In this document: in pieces, positions 27,100 to 34,380 of the stretch
Layout of the letters: every line of letters starts with the position of its first letter
Numbering within the stretch: position 1 is the stretch's first letter
From: Corynebacterium sp. Marseille-P4321
GTDB lineage: Bacteria > Actinomycetota > Actinomycetes > Mycobacteriales > Mycobacteriaceae
NCBI RefSeq assembly: GCF_903645305.1
Contig: NZ_CAHJXO010000003.1
Coordinates: 1 to 64,000 of the forward strand
DNA: 64,000 nt
Reading direction: 5' to 3'
The notes under the pieces: model-generated
What the model was told of the DNA's origin: nothing
The model's input: only the letters and a program-made list of their open reading frames with translations
Databases searched by the model: none
Translations under genes and position numbers: made by a program

Positions 27100-28695
27100 A
27101 TGAATGCGACCAAAGAAGCGCCGCAGCAAAAAAAGACGGCCATCGACCGCGTCCTCGGCGGCGTGGAATACGTGGGCAACAAACTGCCCGAACCATTCAC
27201 CCTGTTCCTCATCCTGTTCCTGTTCACCGCAGTGGTATCCACCCTCATGGCGTGGGCAGGCGCAGAGGTGCAAGTACCCGGCGACGAAGAAACCGTAGCC
27301 ATCAAAGGCTTCTTCACCGGCGAAGGCCTGACCTGGTTCACCACCACCATGGGCGAGAACTACCTCGGCTTCCCGCCCCTGGCCACAGTGCTGCCCATCA
27401 TGCTCGCCGTCGGCGTGGCAGAGCGCTCCGGCATGCTCTCCGCCCTAATCCGCAAACTCTTCGGCTCCGCGAACCGCTCCGTACTCCCCTACGCCGTGGG
27501 CCTGATCGGCGTGACCGCCTCCATCATGGCCGACGCCGCCTTCGTGGTCATCCCGCCGCTCGCCGCCATGGTGTTCAAAGCCGCAGGGCGCCACCCCGTC
27601 GCCGGCCTCCTCGGCGGATTCGCCGCCGTCGGCGCCGGCTACTCCACCTCGCTTGTGCCCTCCTCACTCGACGCGCTATTCGCCGGCATCACCAACGCCG
27701 TCATGGAAACCCTGCCCAACCTGGGCGCCACCGAAGTCAACCCGATCTCCAACTACTACTTCAACATCGCCTCCTCCATCGTCCTCGGCCTGCTCGCCGG
27801 CTTCATCACCGACCGCATCCTCGAGCCCCGCATGCGCAAACTCGACGTGCCCGAAGACATGGTCGAAGGCGACGACGGCCTCAACGCCAACACCGACGCC
27901 GACGGCAACGAAGTCACCGTCACCCTCACCCGCGAAGAAAACCGCGGCCTGAAGGCCTCGATGTGGGCATTCCTCATCCTCACCGCGATTTTCCTCGTGG
28001 CGTTCATGATCCCGAACTCCCCGTGGCGCAACGAAGAAGGCGGCTTCCTGCCGAAGTCCCCGCTGCTGTCGTCGATTGTGTTCATCGTGTTCGCCTACTT
28101 CATGGTCATCGGCATTGTGCACGGCAAAGCCTCCGGAACCATCAAGGGCATGAAGGACATCGTGGAGATGATGACCCAGGCCATGGGCGACATGCTCGGC
28201 TTCCTCGTGCTCGCCTTCATCCTCGGCCAGTTCATCGCCCTGTTCAGCTGGACCGGCATCGGCACCTACTCAGCGGTGAAGGGCGCCGCGGCGCTTGAAT
28301 CGCTGGGTATTACCGGCTTCGCGGCGATCCTCGCGTTCATCGTCCTCGCGTCGTGCCTGAACCTGCTTGTCATCTCCGGCTCCGCGATGTGGACGCTCAT
28401 GGCTTCGGTGTTCGTGCCGATGTTCGCGCTCCTCGGCTTCGAGCCGGCGTTCACCCAGGCCGCGTTCCGCGTGGGTGACTCCGCAACCCAGATCATTACG
28501 CCGCTGAACCCGTACATCATTGTGATCCTCACGCTGCTGCGCCGCTACGAGCCGAAGGCTGGCTTGGGCACCTTGATGTCGCGCCTGATCGTGTTCGTGC
28601 CGTTCTTCTGGGTCGCGTGGGCGGTGCTGCTGTTCATCTGGTACATCTTCGACCTGCAGCTCGGCCCGGGCGCCTCCATCATGCTTGGTGGTTAA
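27100..28695 (+). CDS. abgT: AbgT family transporter
   Basis: A 531-residue polytopic membrane protein with about 11-13 hydrophobic segments. Its family features are the N-terminal GGVEYVGNKLPEPFTLFLILF (shown in part), the re-entrant-like GVTASIMADAAFVVIPPLAAM and the late GDSATQIITPLNPYI motif. E. coli AbgT imports p-aminobenzoyl-glutamate; other members (MtrF, YdaH) export folate analogues and sulfonamides. The divergent M20 hydrolase argues for import and cleavage of p-aminobenzoyl-glutamate here. A hydrophilic loop rich in Asp and Thr (about 250-285) is cytoplasmic. Confidence 0.9.
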   Translation: MNATKEAPQQKKTAIDRVLGGVEYVGNKLPEPFTLFLILFLFTAVVSTLMAWAGAEVQVPGDEETVAIKGFFTGEGLTWFTTTMGENYLGFPPLATVLPIMLAVGVAERSGMLSALIRKLFGSANRSVLPYAVGLIGVTASIMADAAFVVIPPLAAMVFKAAGRHPVAGLLGGFAAVGAGYSTSLVPSSLDALFAGITNAVMETLPNLGATEVNPISNYYFNIASSIVLGLLAGFITDRILEPRMRKLDVPEDMVEGDDGLNANTDADGNEVTVTLTREENRGLKASMWAFLILTAIFLVAFMIPNSPWRNEEGGFLPKSPLLSSIVFIVFAYFMVIGIVHGKASGTIKGMKDIVEMMTQAMGDMLGFLVLAFILGQFIALFSWTGIGTYSAVKGAAALESLGITGFAAILAFIVLASCLNLLVISGSAMWTLMASVFVPMFALLGFEPAFTQAAFRVGDSATQIITPLNPYIIVILTLLRRYEPKAGLGTLMSRLIVFVPFFWVAWAVLLFIWYIFDLQLGPGASIMLGG

Positions 28696-28705
28696 ATGGG
28701 CGGCC

Positions 28706-29404
28706 ATGAGCTTGCTCCAACCCCTGCTTCACACTGACCCAGCTTCGCCGCGCCTGACGTTGTACGACGACGGGCGCGGCTTTCGCATGGATTTCTCCGC
28801 GCAGACGTTGGACAACTGGGCCAACAAGGTGGCCAACATGCTTGACGAGGAGTTCGAGGCGGATGAGGGGGAATCGCCGCTCATCGACCTGCCTGTGTCG
28901 TGGCAGTCGGCGGTGATTGCGCTGGGCACGTTGAACTCGGGGCGCACACCGCTTTTCGACGGTTCCTTGGCACCGCGCCCCAACATCGTCTTCACCACGG
29001 TTGAGCGGGCAGAACGCTACGCAGACGTGCCGGACTGCGCGGTGGTCTCCGACGACCCGTTCGGCCGCGGCGTAGTGGAAGCCGGCGGCGAACTGCGGGA
29101 GGGAACCGTGGATTTCGGCCCGACGGTGCGTTTCTACGGCGACGCCTACTTCGGTGAGAGCCCGGAGCTTTCGCAGTTCGCCGTCGCTACCGGCGCTGCC
29201 GGCGCTGCCGGGGCTGCGGGGGCTGCGGGCGCGCAGCGGGTGCTGGTGCCCGGCTGGACCTCCGGGGAGGAGTTCTTCTCCACCGTGGTCGCGCCGATCG
29301 CCGCGGGCGGGTCCGTGGTGGTGGTTGCGGGGCTGGTGAGCGCGGACCGGCTGGCGGAGATCGCCGCAGCTGAGAAGGTCGATCACATCGTCAGTCGCAC
29401 CTAA
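28706..29404 (+). CDS. TIGR03089 family protein (AMP-binding-like fragment)
   Basis: A 232-residue actinobacterial protein resembling the N-terminal part of acyl-CoA synthetases but lacking the full adenylate-forming motifs, as is usual for TIGR03089. Recognisable pieces: RLTLYDDGRGFRMDFSAQTLDNWANKVAN (in part, about 15-43) and LPVSWQSAVIALGT. A Gly-Ala repeat encoded at about 29190-29232 interrupts the second half. The role is unknown. It starts 10 bp after abgT and may share its transcript. Confidence 0.78.
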   Translation: MSLLQPLLHTDPASPRLTLYDDGRGFRMDFSAQTLDNWANKVANMLDEEFEADEGESPLIDLPVSWQSAVIALGTLNSGRTPLFDGSLAPRPNIVFTTVERAERYADVPDCAVVSDDPFGRGVVEAGGELREGTVDFGPTVRFYGDAYFGESPELSQFAVATGAAGAAGAAGAAGAQRVLVPGWTSGEEFFSTVVAPIAAGGSVVVVAGLVSADRLAEIAAAEKVDHIVSRT

Positions 29405-29501
29405 ATCCCACCCCCGATAGCGGGTAAACGCCCGAACCCTGCCTGTGGCCTTGGGGGCGGATATTAGTTTATAGGCACTAGCTCACGAGAAAGGGTTCCG
29501 A

Positions 29502-30803
29502 ATGATCAAGCACGCTACCCGCAAAACCGGTGCCGCGCTGTGCGCCCTCGCACTGTCCAGCACCGCCCTAGTTGCCTGCGGCGGCGAGACCGCCGACGAC
29601 ACGGCCGCCGATAACACCGGCAACACCGCAGCCAACGACGCCACGACTGCCGCCGACAACGCCGACGCTGGCGAGGGCCGCGGCCCGATCACCTTCGCGA
29701 TGGGCCGCAATGACACGGACAAGCTCGTCCCGATCATTGAGAAGTGGAACGAGGAGCACCCGGACGAGCAGGTCACGCTCTCCGAGCTCGCCGGTGAGGC
29801 CGACGACCAGCGCGACACCCTCGTGCAGTCGCTCCAGGCCGGCAACGCCGACTACGACGTGATGGCGCTCGACGTGGTGTGGACCGCCGATTTCGCCGCC
29901 AACCAGTGGCTCGAGCCGCTCGAGGGCGACTACGCGGTGGACACCTCCGGCCTGCTGCAGTCCACGGTGGATTCCGCGACCTACAACGGCACGCTTTACG
30001 CCATGCCGCAGAACACGAACGGTCAGCTGCTGTTCCGCAACACCGAGTTCGCGCCGGATGCGCCGGACACCTTCGCCGACATCAAGTCGGCCTGCGACGC
30101 GATGGAGGCGGACGTTGACTGCCTGACCACGCAGCTGAAGCAGTACGAGGGCCTGACGGTGAACTCGCTGGGCTTCATCAACGGCTGGGGCGGCGGCGTC
30201 ATCGACGATGTCGGCGAGCCGACTGTCGAGTCCGCCGAGGCGAAGGAGGGCTTGCAGGCGCTTGCCGACGCTTACGAGGACGGCACCATCGCCAAGGGCT
30301 CCACCGCCGCGACCGAGGAGGAGACCAACCTCGCGTTCACCGGTGGCGACACTGCCTTCGCCATCAACTGGCCGTACATGTACACCAACGCGGTGGAAGA
30401 GGGCATCGAGTTCGAGGTCCTGCCGCTGGTGGGCAAGGACGGCGTCGGCGTATCCACGCTCGGCGGCTATAACAACGGCATCAACGTCAACTCTGAGCGC
30501 AAGCAGACGGCGAAGGACTTCATCGAGTTCATCGTGAACGAAGAAAACCAGATGTCGTTCGCGAAGGAGTCCTTCCCGCCGGTGCTGGCGAAGATTTACG
30601 ACGACGAGGCGCTCATCGACGAGTACCCGTACCTGCCGGCGCTGAAGGAGTCCCTGGAGAACGCGAAGCCGCGCCCAGTTTCCCCGTTCTACCCGGCGAT
30701 TTCGAAGGCTGTCCAGGACAACGTTTACGCCATCCTAATCGCAGGCAAGAGCGTCGACGACGCCACCGCCGACATGGCTGAGGCAATCCGCCAGGCGCAG
30801 TAA
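29502..30803 (+). CDS. lpqY: Trehalose/maltose-type ABC transporter substrate-binding lipoprotein
   Basis: A 433-residue extracytoplasmic solute-binding protein. The signal peptide ends in the lipobox VACGG (Cys about 26); an Asp/Thr/Ala-rich linker (about 28-60) leads to the family 1 binding fold (ITFAMGRNDTDKLVPIIEKWNEEHP, seen in part; YNGTLYAMPQNTNGQLLFRN). It resembles LpqY of mycobacteria and TusE of C. glutamicum, which bind trehalose. GAAAGGG lies 8 bases before the ATG. The two permeases follow, separated by a hairpin at 30815-30847. Confidence 0.82.
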   Translation: MIKHATRKTGAALCALALSSTALVACGGETADDTAADNTGNTAANDATTAADNADAGEGRGPITFAMGRNDTDKLVPIIEKWNEEHPDEQVTLSELAGEADDQRDTLVQSLQAGNADYDVMALDVVWTADFAANQWLEPLEGDYAVDTSGLLQSTVDSATYNGTLYAMPQNTNGQLLFRNTEFAPDAPDTFADIKSACDAMEADVDCLTTQLKQYEGLTVNSLGFINGWGGGVIDDVGEPTVESAEAKEGLQALADAYEDGTIAKGSTAATEEETNLAFTGGDTAFAINWPYMYTNAVEEGIEFEVLPLVGKDGVGVSTLGGYNNGINVNSERKQTAKDFIEFIVNEENQMSFAKESFPPVLAKIYDDEALIDEYPYLPALKESLENAKPRPVSPFYPAISKAVQDNVYAILIAGKSVDDATADMAEAIRQAQ

Positions 30804-30814
30804 GCACCCACCGC

Positions 30815-30847
30815 AACGCCCGCATCCTGCATTTTGGTGCGGGCGTT
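30815..30847 (+). terminator. Intercistronic stem-loop between lpqY and sugA
   Basis: Perfect 10-bp arms AACGCCCGCA (30815-30824) and TGCGGGCGTT (30838-30847) enclose a 13-base loop. No T-run follows, so it is likelier to be a partial terminator or mRNA-stabilising hairpin that keeps the binding protein more abundant than the permeases. Confidence 0.6.
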
Positions 30848-30872
30848 TCGCGGTTGTGAAAAGGTAAACCAC

Positions 30873-31853
30873 ATGAAGCAACGCGACTCGGGTAAGGCCG
30901 CACTGCTGGTCGCGCCCGCGATGATCGTGCTGGCGATCGTCATCGGCTACCCCATCGTCCGCGCCGTTTGGCTGTCGTTCCAGGCCAACCGCCACCTTGA
31001 CGCGTCAACCGGCGTGTTCGTCGAAGGCGGGTTCGCAGGCTTGGACAACTACATGTATTGGATTGCCAACCAGTGCATGAGCCCGTCCGGCACGGTGGGC
31101 ACCTGCCCACCCGGCGTCTTGGCCACCGACTTCTGGCCAGCCGTGGGCATCACCCTGTTTTTCACCGTGGTGACCGTGTCCCTGGAGACGATCCTTGGCA
31201 TGGGCATGGCGCTGATCATGAACCACCCCTCCCGGGTGCGCGCGCTCATCCGCGCGGCCGTGCTCATCCCCTGGGCCATCCCGACGGCAGTCACGGCGAA
31301 GCTGTGGCAGTTCATGTTCGCACCGAACGGCATCGTCAACGCGCTACTCGGGGCGAACATCTCCTGGACCACCGACCCGTGGGCCGCGCGCTTCGCCGTG
31401 ATCATCGCGGACGTGTGGAAAACCACCCCGTTCATGGCGCTGCTCATCCTCGCCGGGCTGCAGATGATCCCCAAGGACGTCTACGAGGCCGCCCGCGTCG
31501 ACGGCGCCTCCAGCTGGCAGACGTTCACCCGCATCACGCTGCCACTCGTACGTCCCGCGCTCATGGTGGCGGTGCTCTTCCGCACCCTCGACGCGCTGCG
31601 CATGTACGACCTGCCCGTCATCATGATCTCCGGCTCGTCCAACTCCCCCACCGCCACCATCTCGCAGCTGGTGGTCGAGGACATGCGCCAGGGCAACTTC
31701 AACTCCGCGTCCGCGCTATCCACGCTGATCTTCCTGCTCATCTTCACCGTCGCGTTCATCATGATCCGATTCCTCGGTGCCGATGTTGGGGGGAGTCGAA
31801 CGCGGCGAGGTAAACGTCGTCAAGCAAAAGCTCCTGAGGAGGCCGCACGATGA
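30873..31853 (+). CDS. sugA: ABC transporter permease, SugA type
   Basis: A 326-residue inner-membrane permease of the MalF/SugA class, with six or more hydrophobic segments and the EAA loop YEAARVDGASSWQTFTRITLP (in part, about 207-227) that contacts the ATPase. A Cys-containing extracytoplasmic insert lies at about 65-85 (NQCMSPSGTVGTCPPG). ATG with AAAAGG 8 bases upstream. Its end overlaps sugB by 4 bp (ATGA). Confidence 0.85.
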   Translation: MKQRDSGKAALLVAPAMIVLAIVIGYPIVRAVWLSFQANRHLDASTGVFVEGGFAGLDNYMYWIANQCMSPSGTVGTCPPGVLATDFWPAVGITLFFTVVTVSLETILGMGMALIMNHPSRVRALIRAAVLIPWAIPTAVTAKLWQFMFAPNGIVNALLGANISWTTDPWAARFAVIIADVWKTTPFMALLILAGLQMIPKDVYEAARVDGASSWQTFTRITLPLVRPALMVAVLFRTLDALRMYDLPVIMISGSSNSPTATISQLVVEDMRQGNFNSASALSTLIFLLIFTVAFIMIRFLGADVGGSRTRRGKRRQAKAPEEAAR

Positions 31854-32671
31854 AACGCATCAGCCACTACCTCGGCGTCATCTTCATCATGTTCTGGGGC
31901 CTCGCGCCGTTCTACTGGATGCTCATCACAGCGCTGCGCGACAAAGCGCACACCTTCGACACCACACCCTGGCCCACCCACGTCACGCTGGAGAACTTCC
32001 GCGATGCCATGGCAACGGACAAGGGCAACGACTTCCTCGGTGCGATCGGCAACTCGCTGCTCATCTCGCTGGCCACCACCGCCATCGCTGTCGCCGTCGG
32101 CGTGTTCACCGCCTACGCGCTCGCACGGCTGGATTTCCCGGGCAAAGGCATCGTCACCGGCATCATCCTCGCCGCCTCGATGTTCCCCGGCATCGCGCTC
32201 GTGACACCGCTGTTCCAGCTGTTCGGCGACCTCGGCTGGATTGGCACCTACCGCGCGATGATCATCCCCAACATCTCGTTCGCGCTGCCGCTGACGGTGT
32301 ACACGCTGATCTCCTTCTTCCAGCAGCTGCCGTGGGAGCTCGAGGAAGCCGCGCGCGTCGACGGAGCCACCCGCGGCCAGGCTTTCCGCCTGATCCTGCT
32401 GCCGCTCGCCGCGCCCGCGATCTTCACCACCGCCATCATCGCGTTCATCACCACCTGGAACGAGTTCATGCTCGCCCGCCAGCTGTCCACCACCGCCACC
32501 GAGCCAGTCACCGTGGCGATCGCGCGCTTCAGCGGGCCGAGCGCCTTCGAGTTCCCGTACGCCGCCATCATGGCCGCAGGCTCCCTGGTTACGGTGCCGC
32601 TGATCATCATGGTGCTGGTGTTCCAGCGGCGTATCGTCTCCGGCCTGACCGCGGGCGGCGTGAAGGGCTAG
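31850..32671 (+). CDS. sugB: ABC transporter permease, SugB type
   Basis: A 273-residue MalG/SugB-class permease with six hydrophobic segments and the EAA loop LEEAARVDGATRGQAFRLILLP (seen in part, about 163-184). GAGGAGG lies 7 bases before the ATG. It pairs with sugA as the membrane channel of a trehalose-type importer. The ATPase gene (sugC/tusK) expected next is absent; an HNH nuclease gene on the other strand overlaps the sugB stop by 4 bp. Confidence 0.86.
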   Translation: MKRISHYLGVIFIMFWGLAPFYWMLITALRDKAHTFDTTPWPTHVTLENFRDAMATDKGNDFLGAIGNSLLISLATTAIAVAVGVFTAYALARLDFPGKGIVTGIILAASMFPGIALVTPLFQLFGDLGWIGTYRAMIIPNISFALPLTVYTLISFFQQLPWELEEAARVDGATRGQAFRLILLPLAAPAIFTTAIIAFITTWNEFMLARQLSTTATEPVTVAIARFSGPSAFEFPYAAIMAAGSLVTVPLIIMVLVFQRRIVSGLTAGGVKG

Positions 32672-33741
32672 ACGCCGGCGCCGAACAGCACCCGCATCGC
32701 ACCGTAGGGGTGGGTGTCGTTCGGCTTCGGGAAACCGCCGGGCGAGACCCACATCGGCACCCCGCCTCTTCGCTCGACGCCGCCGCGCGTGTTGGCGAAG
32801 GTGGGGTTATCGCGGTTGACCCTGTTGTGATAGCTGCACAGCGGCGCGAGGTTGTCCATGTTCGTTTCGCCTCCTTGGGACCATGCCTTGATGTGGTGAA
32901 TTTCGCAGTTGTCGGAGCCGTGGCGGCAGTCCGGCCATGTGCAGGTGGTAAGTGTTGCGCGTGCGAGGTCGCGTTGCTTGTCGTTGGCGTAGCGCGCCGC
33001 CCGGTACAGGTTCACGGCGCCGTGTTGCGGGTGGAACAGCGCCACTTCGGCCAGTTGCGGCCGCAGCGCGAGGTATTCGGCGCCGGTGATGGTGGTGCCG
33101 TCGGTGAGTCCGAGGATGACGTCGTCGCCGTCGCCGCGGAGGATTTTCTCGTGCTGGTCCATGCCGACGACCACGATGGGTCTGGGCACGCCGTAGGGCA
33201 CGCCTTTTTTGCCGTCGCCGCGCATGAGGTCGAGGAAGCGTCTGAGCATCTGCGGCCCGGCGGGCAGGTCGGGGTCGAGGTCGCGGCGGAGGTAGTGTTC
33301 GAGGTCGGCGATGTCGTGCTCGTCGGCGGTGACTCGCAGTGTGCGCATGCCGCTTTTCGACGGCGACACGGTCACCTGTGCCTTCGGAGGAGCCTTCGCT
33401 GGCGCGATGATGAGCTGGTCGGCTCGCTTCTTCAGCGCGTCGTGTGTGGAGCACTGCTCGAGCAGTTTGCGGCGCACCCGCCAGCGCTCGGCCGGGTTGG
33501 GGATGGTTTTCAGCCGGTCTTCCATGTACACGAGCTGCGCCAGCGGGAACTTCCGGGCCTCTTCGAGTGCTTTTCGTTGTTGTTTCGTCCAGCGGGTGGG
33601 CCCGTAGTAGGTGTCGTGGATCGCGCCCCATTTCGTGGCGAGGTTGGGCATCACCCCGGCCGCGATTGCTGCGCGTTTGTTGAAGCCGACGAGTGCGTCG
33701 ACCGATGGTTGCGTCGCAAGAAATGTTTCGAATGGTGTCAT
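32668..33741 (-). CDS. HNH endonuclease with DUF222-like N-terminus
   Basis: A 357-residue protein of the 13E12/DUF222-HNH type, a group found in many copies in actinobacterial genomes. The C-terminal HNH motif is intact: CTWPDC..CEIHHIKAWSQGG, NLAPLCSYHN and a CxxxxC/CxxH zinc frame (about 270-320). The N-terminal 250 residues are helical and charged. The biological role is unknown, though mobility or phage defence has been suggested for the group. The ATG at 33741 has TAGCGT 8 bases upstream and may be leaderless; a longer in-frame extension crosses the DnaA-box palindrome and is rejected. Confidence 0.85.
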   Translation of the reverse strand: MTPFETFLATQPSVDALVGFNKRAAIAAGVMPNLATKWGAIHDTYYGPTRWTKQQRKALEEARKFPLAQLVYMEDRLKTIPNPAERWRVRRKLLEQCSTHDALKKRADQLIIAPAKAPPKAQVTVSPSKSGMRTLRVTADEHDIADLEHYLRRDLDPDLPAGPQMLRRFLDLMRGDGKKGVPYGVPRPIVVVGMDQHEKILRGDGDDVILGLTDGTTITGAEYLALRPQLAEVALFHPQHGAVNLYRAARYANDKQRDLARATLTTCTWPDCRHGSDNCEIHHIKAWSQGGETNMDNLAPLCSYHNRVNRDNPTFANTRGGVERRGGVPMWVSPGGFPKPNDTHPYGAMRVLFGAGV

Positions 33742-33794
33742 AGCTCGGCACGCTAAACGGCCCCGCGCCGCACGTAAACCCCCACTTCGCGAAT

Positions 33795-33821
33795 CTGTGG
33801 ATAACTCTGCGTTATCCACAG
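33795..33821. promoter_or_regulatory. Inverted pair of perfect DnaA boxes
   Basis: CTGTGGATAAC (33795-33805) and GTTATCCACAG (33811-33821) form a perfect 11-bp inverted repeat around TCTGC. Each arm contains the consensus DnaA box TTATCCACA. It sits between the divergent HNH gene and the small secreted-protein gene, about 54 bp from the HNH start. Confidence 0.75.
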
Positions 33822-33892
33822 GGGCAAAATCGTATCCGCACGAAACGTGGTAATGATGAGGGTTTCGGCTAAGCTGTTCGCAAACCGTGACT

Positions 33893-33905
33893 GATACTCG
33901 AGGAC
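33893..33905 (+). promoter_or_regulatory. Leaderless promoter of the small exported protein
   Basis: GATACT (33893-33898, with an upstream T giving TGATACT) ends 7 bases before the GTG at 33906. Confidence 0.45.
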
Positions 33906-34169
33906 GTGACCGTAATGCCAGCTCGTAGACTCGCACCCGTCGTTGCCGTGGCCGTTGCCGCGTCGGCGCTTGCCCCGGCTGCGTCGGCCGATGAGCCGAT
34001 GGCTACTGGCCCGTTTTCTTCCGAGTTCACGCAGGCTGAGGTCGACAATGCGTGGCGTTTCTTCGGTCTGCTGGTGGGCGTTGGCGCACTTCTGACCACG
34101 GTGGGCGTGGGCATCGTGCACTTCGCAGGCCCGCACCTCGGCCTGAATCTGCCGCAGCTGCCCCGCTAG
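33906..34169 (+). CDS. Small exported membrane protein
   Basis: An 87-residue protein with a signal-peptide-like N-terminus (basic MTVMPARRL, hydrophobic core, ASADEP junction at about 28-31), a short polar stretch and one transmembrane segment (about 52-72; FFGLLVGVGALLTTVGVGIV). No family was recognised. The GTG at 33906 fits a leaderless promoter; ATG at 33915 is the alternative. It is coupled to the next small gene by a TAGTG overlap. Confidence 0.6.
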   Translation: MTVMPARRLAPVVAVAVAASALAPAASADEPMATGPFSSEFTQAEVDNAWRFFGLLVGVGALLTTVGVGIVHFAGPHLGLNLPQLPR

Positions 34170-34363
34170 TGCGCAGCCGCCAGGACCTCATCTGGCAGAC
34201 CGCGATCGGGTTTGTCGGCTTCTTCGCGTTTCTCGCGCTTGTCCAGGCGGTAGTGAACCTGTTCAGCCCCGCGCCCGAGATCTGGCCGGGGCTTCTCGCT
34301 GGCGCGCTTGTGCTGGCAGAATGGTTGCTCGTACGCGGGTGGATTGCCTGGCGTAGCAGCTGA
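34169..34363 (+). CDS. Small two-span membrane protein
   Basis: A 64-residue protein with two hydrophobic segments (about 9-28 and 36-58) separated by FSPAPEIWPG. Basic residues lie at both ends (VRSRQD; WIAWRSS), so both termini may face the cytoplasm. The GTG overlaps the preceding stop (TAGTG), and the next gene starts 17 bp later, so all three are probably one operon. Function unknown. Confidence 0.6.
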   Translation: MRSRQDLIWQTAIGFVGFFAFLALVQAVVNLFSPAPEIWPGLLAGALVLAEWLLVRGWIAWRSS

Positions 34364-34380
34364 GCGCAAGGAGTAGCCTC

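Noticed and set aside
32668..33741. HNH gene as evidence for an intein, group I intron or prophage
   Set aside because: The protein is a free-standing DUF222-type HNH with its own start and stop; neighbouring genes are intact and no integrase, attachment repeat or splice context is visible.
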